This document shows, piece by piece, positions 1-6,683 of a stretch of DNA of 64,000 bases. The stretch spans positions 186,001 to 250,000 of the forward strand of contig NZ_JARVSD010000018.1 of the NCBI RefSeq assembly GCF_030209445.1. Direction: 5' to 3'. Source of the stretch: Promicromonospora sp. MEB111 (GTDB taxonomy: Bacteria > Actinomycetota > Actinomycetes > Actinomycetales > Cellulomonadaceae). How positions within the stretch are numbered: the stretch's first letter is position 1; every line of letters begins with the position of its first letter. A program made the position numbers and the translations under genes. The notes under the pieces were generated by a model that saw nothing but the letters and a program-made list of their open reading frames with translations, did not search any database and was not told the origin of the DNA.

Positions 1-148
1 GCTGCTCGCCCGCGACGAGCAGCTCCAGCAGCCGACGTCGGACCGGGTCGCCGAGCGCCTCGAACACACCGGCCCGGGCCGCGTCGAGCGCGCCGGGGGG
101 ACCGGCGTCCGGTCCACCGTCGTCCGCCGGCGCGGCCGCGGCCGGCAC
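1..148 (-). CDS. ArsR-family transcriptional regulator (N-terminal fragment)
   Basis: Only the first 49 codons are inside the window; the rest runs off the left edge. Reading the complement from a GTG at 148 gives a short Ala/Pro-rich lead and then ALGDPVRRRLLELLVAGEQ, the helix-1/helix-2 signature of ArsR winged-helix repressors. The GTG follows directly after the TGA (151-149) of the upstream SRPBCC gene, so the two are almost certainly co-transcribed and perhaps translationally coupled. ArsR plus AHSA1/SRPBCC is a recurrent actinobacterial two-gene cassette in which the repressor controls its own operon. The start codon is inferred from the frame; an in-frame start further upstream overlapping the SRPBCC gene is possible. 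Confidence 0.75.
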   Translation of the reverse strand, partial: MPAAAAPADDGGPDAGPPGALDAARAGVFEALGDPVRRRLLELLVAGEQ

Positions 149-802
149 TCAGGCCTCCGGCGTCGGGGGCGGCGTGGTGTAGAAGGCCAGCGTGCGCTCG
201 CCCGCGGCCCGCGCCGCGTCTGCGTCGTCCCCGCCGGCGATCGCGGCGTCGGCCCAGCCGGCGCTGGCGTGCCGGGCGAACTCGACCCCTTCGGGGGAGA
301 GGGCCCACGCCTCGGACTCCTTGGGGTCCATCGTGGCGCCGGTGGCGAGGTGCAGGCCCAGCCCGAGGAGGCCGAGGTCCCAGCCGACGCCGACGGCGCC
401 CGGGCCGTACTGGGTCCAGAAGTCGGGGTCCACGGGGGACTCGTGCACCAGCTCGAGGGTGGTGCCGCCGTCGGCGGGCGTGAGGGAGACCTCCACCCAC
501 GAGACGCCGCCGCCGAACTCCCACGTGACGGCGAACGACTCGGGCGCGTCGCAGCGCTCGACGAGCCCGCCGGCGTTGCCCTCGAGCTGGTAGCGGCCGC
601 CGACGCTCAGGTCGCCGCTGACCGGCATGAACCAGCGGGGGATGCGGTCGGGTGACGTGACGGCCTGCCAGAGGTCCGACTGCTCGGCGTCGTAGGTGCG
701 CCGGGCGACGGCGATCTTGGTCGGGGTGCCGTCCCGGCTGCCGTCGCGGACCTCGCGGGAGACGAGGCCGGCGGTGGCGACGGGGTCGATGGTGATAGAC
801 AT
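149..802 (-). CDS. SRPBCC / AHSA1-type domain protein
   Basis: A 217-residue soluble protein with the START/Bet v1-like (SRPBCC) pattern. An N-terminal strand is followed by DLWQAVTSPDRIPRWF, then GGRYQLEGNAGG and a WEFGG/TLELVHES strand set typical of activator-of-Hsp90 (AHSA1) relatives. The fold binds hydrophobic ligands; no substrate can be named here. I chose ATG 802 over the GTG at 808 because the purine-rich GAAGGAG (about 814-808) ends five bases upstream of 802 and overlaps 808. It is the first gene of an operon with the downstream ArsR regulator. An inverted repeat just upstream (816-831) is the probable operator. Confidence 0.85.
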   Translation of the reverse strand: MSITIDPVATAGLVSREVRDGSRDGTPTKIAVARRTYDAEQSDLWQAVTSPDRIPRWFMPVSGDLSVGGRYQLEGNAGGLVERCDAPESFAVTWEFGGGVSWVEVSLTPADGGTTLELVHESPVDPDFWTQYGPGAVGVGWDLGLLGLGLHLATGATMDPKESEAWALSPEGVEFARHASAGWADAAIAGGDDADAARAAGERTLAFYTTPPPTPEA

Positions 803-815
803 GCTCACTCCTTCA

Positions 816-831
816 ATAAGTAGACACTTAT
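816..831. promoter_or_regulatory. inverted repeat ATAAGT-N4-ACTTAT, likely ArsR operator
   Basis: A perfect 6-bp inverted repeat with a 4-bp spacer lies immediately upstream of the ribosome-binding site of the SRPBCC gene. On the minus strand it overlaps the -10-like TATAAGT. This is the spacing and AT-rich half-site expected of an ArsR-family dimer site, so autoregulation by the ArsR protein encoded next door is the simple reading. Binding is inferred. Confidence 0.55.
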
Positions 832-950
832 ATTAGGTCACAGGTCCGGCCGGGAGGCAAGTGCCGAGGCGCGGGTGCCGTTGCGGTCCAAAAGAGTGTG
901 CCAAGCGGCGACTGTGCGCGAGTGTCGGTGACGCGGAGTAGGTTCCGAGA

Positions 951-1565
951 ATGGCCCCTGAGGAGAAGGCCCGCATCGCGGTGGTGCCCGCCACGGCCGA
1001 CCGGTTCGACGACATCGCCCGCGTCCTCAACCCGACCGGGCGCGAGCAGGCGTGCTGGTGCATGCACTGGCGCGCCCCGGCCAAGGAGGACGTCACCACG
1101 CGCGGTGCGCGGCTGCGCGAGCTGACGGAGCAGGAGCCCGTGCCGGGGATGCTCGCCTACCTCGACGGTGACGGCGGTGGCGAGGTCGCCGGCTGGCTCG
1201 GCTTCTCGGTGCGATCGGCGGCGCGGTCGCTGCAGCGGTCGCGCGTGCTACCGGTGGGGGAGCCGGAGACCTGGCCCACCACCTGGGTGTTCATGTGCGT
1301 GACGGTGCGCGCGGGTCTCCGCAGGCAGGGGGTCGCCCAGGCGCTGCTCGACGCCGGGGTCGACTACGCCGCGGCCCACGGCGCGACGGCGCTGGAAGCC
1401 TTCCCCGTCGAACCCGAGGACGGGCGGCGGGTGCCGGTGAGCGCGGCGTTCGTCGGCACCGTGGCGATGTTCGAGCGAGCGGGCTTCGACCGGCTGGCGC
1501 CGACCGACGCCACGAGCGGACGGCTGACCCGCTGGCACATGCGGCGGGAGATCGCCGCGGCCTGA
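951..1565 (+). CDS. GNAT-family N-acetyltransferase
   Basis: A 204-residue acetyltransferase. The acetyl-CoA binding signature is visible as VRAGLRRQGVAQALLDAGVD (the R/Q-x-x-G-x-A/G motif at the start of the pyrophosphate-binding helix), followed by ALEAFPVEPEDG and the late VAMFERAGF segment usual before the C-terminal strand. The N-terminal part, with CWCMHWRAP, resembles a group of actinobacterial GNATs of unknown substrate. The ATG at 951 has only a weak purine stretch in front. The gene is convergent with the NTF2-like gene, with 12 bp between the two coding ends and no hairpin there. Substrate unknown. Confidence 0.85.
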   Translation: MAPEEKARIAVVPATADRFDDIARVLNPTGREQACWCMHWRAPAKEDVTTRGARLRELTEQEPVPGMLAYLDGDGGGEVAGWLGFSVRSAARSLQRSRVLPVGEPETWPTTWVFMCVTVRAGLRRQGVAQALLDAGVDYAAAHGATALEAFPVEPEDGRRVPVSAAFVGTVAMFERAGFDRLAPTDATSGRLTRWHMRREIAAA

Positions 1566-1577
1566 GGGCCCGCGGAC

Positions 1578-1973
1578 CTACTCCTCGACCGGCACGACCA
1601 CGCACAGCTCGAAGGTGTCCCGGCCCCGCCGCACCAGGTAGCGCGCACGGTAGGCCGCGGCCTCCGAGGCGTTCTCGTCCTTGAGGCTCCAGCGCACGTC
1701 GACCCACAGCAGCGCGTCGCCCACCTGCTCGACCGCCTTGATCTCCGGCACGGCGGCGACCAGCCCCTGCTCCCGGTAGGAGCCGAGCATGCCGCCGAGG
1801 CCGGCCCGCGCGGCCTCGGCGTCGGGCACCACGACGGAACGGTCGGCCTCGACGATCACCGCCGGTTGGGCGAGGCCGTCGGCCAGGGCGTCCAGGTCGC
1901 CCGTCCCGAGCGCGACGCCGTGGCCGACGAGGAACGCGAGCAGGTCGTCGTGGTCGTACGGGGTACTGGTCAT
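1578..1973 (-). CDS. SnoaL/NTF2-like protein (DUF4440-type)
   Basis: A 131-residue single-domain protein with the alpha-plus-beta cone pattern of the NTF2/SnoaL superfamily. An N-terminal helix pair (DDLLAFLVGHGVALGTGDLDALADGLAQPAV, read in two parts) is followed by strands carrying VEQVGDALLWVDVRWSL and YRARYLVRRG, then a C-terminal strand FELCVVVPVE. Members bind small hydrophobic ligands or act as polyketide cyclases; nothing here fixes a reaction. Its start lies four bases from the stop codon of the PLP-enzyme gene upstream on the same strand, so the two are probably one transcript. Confidence 0.7.
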   Translation of the reverse strand: MTSTPYDHDDLLAFLVGHGVALGTGDLDALADGLAQPAVIVEADRSVVVPDAEAARAGLGGMLGSYREQGLVAAVPEIKAVEQVGDALLWVDVRWSLKDENASEAAAYRARYLVRRGRDTFELCVVVPVEE

Positions 1974-1977
1974 GCCC

Positions 1978-3111
1978 TCACGGTAGCCGGGCGGCGTGCG
2001 CGATCGCCTGGTCCAGGTCGGTCCAGAGGTCCTCGACGTCCTCCAGCCCCACGGACAGCCGCACCAGGTCCGGCGAGATGCCCGCCTCCTTGCGGGACAC
2101 CTCGTCCATGATCCGGTGGGTCAGCGACGCCGGGTGCTGGATCAGGCTGTCCACGCTGCCCAGGCTCACGGCCGGGGTGATCAGCCGTACGGCGGAGACC
2201 AGGGCCACCGGGTCGGCGGAGGTCTCGAACGACACCATCGCCCCGCCGATGCTCGGGTAGTGCACCCGGGTCACCCGCGGGTGCTCTCCGAGCCGGCGGG
2301 CCAGCTCCGCCGCCGTGGCCGCCGCCCCGCGCACCCGCACCGGCAGCGTCGCCAGGCCGCGGAGCAGCTCGTACCCCGCCATCGGGTGCAGCATGGCGCC
2401 GGTGACGAACCGGACCTGGCGCAGCGACCGGGCCAGCTCCTCGTCGCAGGCCACGACGCCACCCATGACGTCGCCGTGCCCGCCCAGGTACTTCGTGGCG
2501 CTGTGCAGCACCATCGCCGCCCCCTGCTCCAGCGGTCGCTGCAGCACCGGTGTGGCGAACGTGCTGTCCACCAGCACGGGCACCGGCGCGCAGGCGTCGG
2601 TCAGGGCCCGCAGGTCCACCTCGTCGAGCGTGGGGTTCGCCGGGCTCTCCACGACCACGAGCCCGGTCCGGCCCGTGATGGCCGACGCCGCGTCCTCGGG
2701 CGCCGCCCACGTCACCGAGGTGCCGAGCAGCCCGGAGTCGAGCAGGTGGTCGGTGGTGCCGTACAGCGGCCGCACCCCGACGACGTGCGGCCGGCCCGCC
2801 GCGACCTGGGTCAGCAGGCATGCCGACAGCGCGGCCATGCCGCTCGCGAACGCGACCGCCGCCTCCGCGCCCTCGAGCTCGGCCAGGGCGTTCTCGAAGC
2901 GGCGCACCGTCGGGTTGGCGACGCGGCCGTAGACGGGCGGACCGCCGTCGTCGCGCCCCTCGGCGAACTCGTCCAGGCGCGTGGCCTCGCCGACGACGTC
3001 GTACGACGGGTAGGTGGTGGACAGGTCGATCGGCGGGGCATGGAGCCCGAGCGCGGCGAGGTCGTCCTTGCCGGCGTGGACGGCGCGCGTGGTCCAGGAA
3101 TGCATGCTCAT
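1978..3111 (-). CDS. Cys/Met-metabolism PLP-dependent enzyme (gamma-lyase/synthase type)
   Basis: A 377-residue fold-type I PLP enzyme of the trans-sulfuration family. The tetramer-interface YGRVANPT motif (61-68), the GMAALSA phosphate-binding loop (91-97), DSTFATP (182-188) and the PLP lysine in SATKYLGGHGD (K207) are all present. These define the cystathionine gamma-synthase / gamma-lyase / methionine gamma-lyase group. I cannot separate the members by sequence alone. Divergence from an Lrp/AsnC regulator 59 bp away suggests amino-acid-responsive degradation (methionine or cystathionine gamma-lyase) rather than synthesis. ATG 3111 was taken; ATG 3105 is equally possible. It is followed by the NTF2-like gene. 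Confidence 0.85.
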   Translation of the reverse strand: MSMHSWTTRAVHAGKDDLAALGLHAPPIDLSTTYPSYDVVGEATRLDEFAEGRDDGGPPVYGRVANPTVRRFENALAELEGAEAAVAFASGMAALSACLLTQVAAGRPHVVGVRPLYGTTDHLLDSGLLGTSVTWAAPEDAASAITGRTGLVVVESPANPTLDEVDLRALTDACAPVPVLVDSTFATPVLQRPLEQGAAMVLHSATKYLGGHGDVMGGVVACDEELARSLRQVRFVTGAMLHPMAGYELLRGLATLPVRVRGAAATAAELARRLGEHPRVTRVHYPSIGGAMVSFETSADPVALVSAVRLITPAVSLGSVDSLIQHPASLTHRIMDEVSRKEAGISPDLVRLSVGLEDVEDLWTDLDQAIAHAARLP

Positions 3112-3170
3112 GGGTGACTATCGGCATTCCTGCTGTCCGACGACGTCCCGGCGTGCTAGATATTCGGGCC

Positions 3171-3641
3171 ATGACCCAGAACGTGCTCCTGGATTCGGTG
3201 GACCGGGCGCTGCTGACCGAGCTGCAGAACGACGGGCGTCTCTCCAACAAGACGCTCGCCCAGCGGGTCGGCGTCGCGCCGTCGACCTGCCTGGCGCGCG
3301 TCCAGCGGCTGCAGAACGCTGGAGTGATCCGCGGGTACCACGCCGCGATCGACCCGGCCGCCGTCGGGCGCGGGCTGCAGGCCATGCTCATGGTGCGGCT
3401 GACCACGCACTCGCGGCCCCTGCTGGGGCCGTTCGTGGAGTGGGTGCGGCGGCTGCCGCAGACCCGGGCCGTGCACCACGTGTCGGGGCCGGACGACTTC
3501 CTGATCAACGTGGCCTGCGCCGACACCGACGAGCTACAGCGCCTGGTGCTCGACCTGACGGCGCGCGGCGAGGTGGGCCGGGTGCAGACCGACCTGGTGT
3601 TCTCCTCCTGGACCTGCGGCCCGGTCACCCCCGCGGAGTAG
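3171..3641 (+). CDS. Lrp/AsnC-family transcriptional regulator
   Basis: A 156-residue feast/famine regulator. The N-terminal AsnC HTH reads DRALLTELQNDGRLSNKTLA, then QRVGVAPSTCLARVQRLQNAGVI (seen in two parts), followed by the RAM ligand-binding domain with VHHVSGPDDFLINVACAD. The coding frame stays open upstream of the ATG, but family homology begins at MTQNVLLDSVD. ATG 3171 leaves a 59-bp divergent promoter region shared with the PLP-enzyme gene, including a TAGATATT -10-like stretch. It probably activates that enzyme in response to its amino acid and regulates itself. A perfect 44-bp palindrome begins three bases after its stop. Confidence 0.92.
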   Translation: MTQNVLLDSVDRALLTELQNDGRLSNKTLAQRVGVAPSTCLARVQRLQNAGVIRGYHAAIDPAAVGRGLQAMLMVRLTTHSRPLLGPFVEWVRRLPQTRAVHHVSGPDDFLINVACADTDELQRLVLDLTARGEVGRVQTDLVFSSWTCGPVTPAE

Positions 3642-3644
3642 CCC

Positions 3645-3688
3645 GTGTCAGACGTACGGGTCACCCGGGTGACCCGTACGTCTGACAC
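3645..3688. terminator. 44-bp perfect palindrome (family B, copy 1)
   Basis: Both 22-bp arms match exactly, with no loop base between them; each half carries GTCAGACGTACGGGTCACCC. It sits between convergent genes, 3 bp after the Lrp stop and 32 bp from the RIO-kinase stop, so it can act as a bidirectional terminator. Nearly the same stem recurs at 63394-63435, with one paired substitution that keeps the palindrome. There is no T-tract. Confidence 0.75.
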
Positions 3689-3720
3689 GGGGCGCTACTG
3701 ACGCCGCGGCGCGCGGGTGT

Positions 3721-4875
3721 TCAGAACGCCTGCGCCAGGAGGTCGGCGAACAGGGCGTCCGGGTCGACGTCCAGCCCGCGGGCGATGAACCAGTCGGACA
3801 CGGTGCGGCAGTCGCGCAGCAGCACGTCGCTCGAGAACGGGTTGGCCGCCAGGTCCACGACCTGCGGCAGGTCGATGATGACCAGCCGCTCGCCGTGGGC
3901 CAGGATGTTGTACGGCGACAGGTCGCCGTGCGCGAGCCCGAGCCGGGCCAGCACGGACATGCCGTGCGTGAGCTGGTCCCAGTACGACTCCAGCAGGTCG
4001 TCCGACGGGCGCGCCCGGGTCAGGCGCGGCGCGGCGACCGCCTGGGTGCGGCCCAGCTCGTCGGTCTCCTCGGTGCCGATGAACTCCATCAGCACCTCGG
4101 TCCCGTCGATCTGCACGGGGTAGGGCACCGGCGCGCCCGCCGACCAGGCCTCGCGCAGGGCGATGAACTCGGCGTCGGCCCACTGGGTGGCCGACACCGC
4201 GCGACCCCAGGCGGACTTGCGGTCCTCCATGGCGCGCTGGTCGCGCGTGCGCCGCACGGTGCGGCCCTCGGTGTACTCGGACCCGCGGTGGAACTGCCCG
4301 TGCTCCAGGCTGCGGTACCGCTTGGCGACCAGCAGGCAGCGCGTGGCCGCCTGGTCGAGCGCCAGGTCCGGGGCGTCGTCGGACGTCGGGCCGGCGCCCT
4401 CCGGAACGGCGCGCTCCACGAGGAACGCGTCGGCCTCCTTCCCGGTCTTGAGGATGCCGAGCTCGGTGTCGAGCGCGGCGTCGCGGGTGACGACCCATTC
4501 CGGCAGCGGCTCGGGCCCGCGCTGCCCCTTGGCGACGGAACGCCAGGTGGACCAGCGCTGCCCGGGGCCGGGCTGGGTGGGATCGGTCTGGGTGGGATCG
4601 GTCTGGTCGTGGTCGTGCGCGACGACGCCGGACGGGTGCCGGTCGGCGCCGTCCTGAACCGTGCCGTCCCGCTCGAACGCGTCGGGCTCGTCGGAGCCGA
4701 ACCCGTCGGCCTCGAACGTGCCCGGGTACGGGCCTTCGAGGTCCTCGCGGCCGGCCCGCACGCCGCGGGCGGACCGACGCTCGTCGTCGGCCGGTCGGTC
4801 GTCGGACTGCTTGCCGCCCCTGCCGGCTGCGCGGATCAGGACGGACTTCTTCGGTGCTTCGGGAAAACGGGGCAA
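3721..4875 (-). CDS. RIO1-family atypical serine/threonine kinase
   Basis: A 384-residue protein with a charged, low-complexity N-terminus (about 1-115, including a double QTDPT repeat) and a RIO kinase domain after it. Visible landmarks are ILKTGKEADAFLV (nucleotide-binding region), the catalytic loop HGDLSPYN (316-323, Asp318, Asn323) and the metal-binding IDLPQ (Asp335). RIO proteins are ADP/ATP-dependent atypical kinases/ATPases; archaeal and eukaryotic ones act in ribosome maturation, and the bacterial role is unsettled. Translation starts at TTG 4875 behind AAGGAG (4888-4883). A 23-codon ORF with its own strong ribosome-binding site ends 33 bases upstream, which suggests leader-peptide control. 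Confidence 0.88.
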   Translation of the reverse strand: MPRFPEAPKKSVLIRAAGRGGKQSDDRPADDERRSARGVRAGREDLEGPYPGTFEADGFGSDEPDAFERDGTVQDGADRHPSGVVAHDHDQTDPTQTDPTQPGPGQRWSTWRSVAKGQRGPEPLPEWVVTRDAALDTELGILKTGKEADAFLVERAVPEGAGPTSDDAPDLALDQAATRCLLVAKRYRSLEHGQFHRGSEYTEGRTVRRTRDQRAMEDRKSAWGRAVSATQWADAEFIALREAWSAGAPVPYPVQIDGTEVLMEFIGTEETDELGRTQAVAAPRLTRARPSDDLLESYWDQLTHGMSVLARLGLAHGDLSPYNILAHGERLVIIDLPQVVDLAANPFSSDVLLRDCRTVSDWFIARGLDVDPDALFADLLAQAF

Positions 4876-4908
4876 GTCGGTGCTCCTTGATGCTGGAGCA
4901 CCGCCGGA

Positions 4909-4980
4909 TCAGTCCCGGGTGCTCCTGGTGACAGTGGCGTCTGCTGCCGCGAGGGCAGCTGCGCGAACGACGTCGTCCAT
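4909..4980 (-). CDS. 23-residue small ORF / possible leader peptide upstream of the RIO kinase
   Basis: The ATG at 4980 is preceded by AGGAAGGAGG (4995-4986) at a 5-base spacing, the strongest Shine-Dalgarno sequence in this part of the window. The peptide begins MDDVVRAAALAAADATV and ends TRSTRD. It stops 33 bases before the TTG of the RIO kinase on the same strand. It could be a leader peptide coupling translation into the kinase, or a genuine micro-protein: Ala-rich, with a short basic tail. No family is recognised. Confidence 0.5.
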   Translation of the reverse strand: MDDVVRAAALAAADATVTRSTRD

Positions 4981-5142
4981 CACTGCCTCCTTCCTGTCCG
5001 CACCGTGCCCGAACACACGTGCCGGAGCCGTTTCCACTACCTGAGCTGGCCGGTCAGCGAGCGCCTCAGGGGTTGGCCCGGTGACCGTGCGAGGAGCATG
5101 GCACGGGGCGCCGAGGAAGCGCACCTGTTTTTTCCGGGGCCG

Positions 5143-5240
5143 GTTCGGCACTTCGCTGAGCGTTCGGCAGTTGGCATCGAGATCGGCTCAGGCCTCTGCC
5201 GATCTCGATGCCAACTGCCGAGTCGAAAAGGCAAACTGCC
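5143..5240 (-). repeat. 98-bp repeat with long hairpin (family C, copy 1)
   Basis: It shares about 90 of 98 positions with 6524-6621. Its core is a perfect 23-bp inverted repeat, arms 5165-5187 and 5198-5220 (CGGCAGTTGGCATCGAG on the left arm), around a 10-base loop. The element ends 4 bp from the stop of the AbiEi-like gene, so in minus-strand RNA it forms right after that stop. Likely terminator or 3'-end structure. Confidence 0.75.
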
Positions 5241-5244
5241 GCGG

Positions 5245-6225
5245 TCAGGACGGCGGTAGCAGGGGGTTGACGCGCGCCCGCTGGAGCACGTGGGGTGGCA
5301 GGTGGGCTGTGAGACGGGCGAGCATTGAGGGGACGTCTCTGCGGTCGGACGCCGTGACGCGTTCCACGGCGACACCCGTCCGGCGGATCGCCTCGGCGCG
5401 CCCCTTCTCGCTCATGAACTCGCGCGCGGGGTCGTGACCGGTGCCGACGCCGTCCGGTCGGTACTTGATCAGGCCGTCGAACTCGACGCCCAGGTTCCAC
5501 TGCTCATAGCCGAGGTCGGTGTGGAACAGGCCGCTGTCGGTCGGCACGGCCATCTGGGTGACCGGCCTGGGAAGGCCGGATCGCAGCATCTCGTAGCGCA
5601 CCCAGGTCTCCCAGGGTGAGTGCGAGCCGCCGTCCGCCAGCTCGAGGACCAGCCGGGCGCGCCGGACGCCGCGCCGCTCGGCCCGGGCACCGAGCTCCAC
5701 CAGGAGCTCGGCGCGATCGATGTCGTGGCTCAGCGCGAAGTCCGCGATGACGAGGGCCTCCAGCGGGTGCAGCGCCAGCGCGCAGTCCACGACGGTACGC
5801 ACGAGCGACGTCACCGGAAGACCGTGCACGGTGGTGACGGCGTAGGCCGGGACGGTGCCCACGTGTCGGGCGATGTCCTTCGCCGCGCGGCTCGAGGGGC
5901 GGTAGCGCTGGTAGACGTGTGTGCGGTCAGGCACGGTCCAGACGGGGCACCCCAGAAGGAGCGCCGCCGTCGTGTGGCTGAACACCACGTTCGAGCGGAG
6001 CTGCCGGTGTAGCGCCCGGGCGCGGGCGAGCTCCCGGTTCCGCTTCTCGCGCGGAGCCGATGCGGGACCGTCCGCCCGGATGTCGTCCGGGTCGCAATAG
6101 GCACCCCGCCGGATGCGGGTCAACGAGCCCTGGCGGCTGGCGAGTGCCAGCTGATTCTTGTCCTGCTCGCGCGCCAGGAGCACTTCGGGGACGGCGACGC
6201 CGTCCTGGGTAAAGGTCACTTTCAT
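5245..6225 (-). CDS. AbiEi-antitoxin-like wHTH plus DUF559/Vsr-like domain protein
   Basis: A 326-residue protein. The N-terminus has the AbiEi-type winged-helix layout (VAVPEVLLAREQDKNQLA, then SRQGSLTRIRRGAY), followed by a middle segment with VFSHTTAALLLGCPVW and VTTVHGLPVTSLVRTVVDCA. The C-terminal part (SPWETWVRYEMLRSGLPRP, YEQWNLGVEFDGLIKY, AIRRTGVAVERVT) matches the DUF559/very-short-patch-repair-like endonuclease fold; VEFDG carries the usual acidic pair. Actinobacteria hold many orphan copies. There is no AbiEii toxin next to it, so a toxin-antitoxin role is not supported. I took ATG 6225 (MKVTFTQDG), where homology starts; the frame extends to 6285. Confidence 0.72.
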   Translation of the reverse strand: MKVTFTQDGVAVPEVLLAREQDKNQLALASRQGSLTRIRRGAYCDPDDIRADGPASAPREKRNRELARARALHRQLRSNVVFSHTTAALLLGCPVWTVPDRTHVYQRYRPSSRAAKDIARHVGTVPAYAVTTVHGLPVTSLVRTVVDCALALHPLEALVIADFALSHDIDRAELLVELGARAERRGVRRARLVLELADGGSHSPWETWVRYEMLRSGLPRPVTQMAVPTDSGLFHTDLGYEQWNLGVEFDGLIKYRPDGVGTGHDPAREFMSEKGRAEAIRRTGVAVERVTASDRRDVPSMLARLTAHLPPHVLQRARVNPLLPPS

Positions 6226-6523
6226 GGACACGAGCGTGGCGGGCGCGCGCCGCTCAGGTGTCGCCGTGCCGGACGCCCTGTGCACCAGGTGGCTTCGACC
6301 CTGCCTGTGGTCGCACTCGAAGCGTTGCGCCTCGGTGCCCAGGGACGTCTGGGCGGCGTTCGCGATCCGGCCCCGCTACGCGACGAACGACGAGAACGGC
6401 ACTTCGCGCCGGGGACCGGGGACCGCGTACTGGGCGCCGGGTACTGGGCAACGGGCACTGGGCGCTTTGCGCCGGGCACCGGTCGCGGGATCGCCGGCTG
6501 CGACAGAGCCCAGCAGCCCGCAC
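6226..6523. other. intergenic stretch with degenerate short repeats
   Basis: No convincing gene in either strand. From about 6407 to 6485 it holds an irregular array of 9-12 bp units of the type GGGNACTGG / CCGGGNACC, with a GGCACTTCGC box at 6399-6408 that also occurs inside both family C repeats. The array lies between the AbiEi-like gene start and repeat copy 2. Confidence 0.5.
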
Positions 6524-6621
6524 GTTCGGCACTTCGCTGAGCGTTCGGCAGTTGGCATCGAGATCGGCTCAGGCCTCTGCCGATCTCAGTGCCAAGTGCC
6601 GAGTCTGCGGGGCAAACTGCC
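6524..6621 (-). repeat. 98-bp repeat with decayed hairpin (family C, copy 2)
   Basis: The same element as 5143-5240, with 8 differences. The left arm is unchanged but the right arm has three substitutions (TCAGTGCCAAGTG instead of TCGATGCCAACTG), so the hairpin is imperfect. It lies 62 bp beyond the stop of the Ser/Thr-kinase gene on the same strand. Confidence 0.72.
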
Positions 6622-6683
6622 GACTTCCGAGCCCGGCGTCAGGAGGCTGCCGACCTCGCAGCACCTTGACGGACGCCGCGGGG

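Noticed and set aside
3112-3170. A SAM- or amino-acid-responsive riboswitch in front of the PLP enzyme
   Set aside because: The divergent interval is only 59 bp and shows no paired stems; an Lrp site is more plausible.
5245-6225. A type IV AbiE toxin-antitoxin system
   Set aside because: There is no AbiEii nucleotidyltransferase next to the AbiEi-like gene, and the C-terminal half is DUF559-like.
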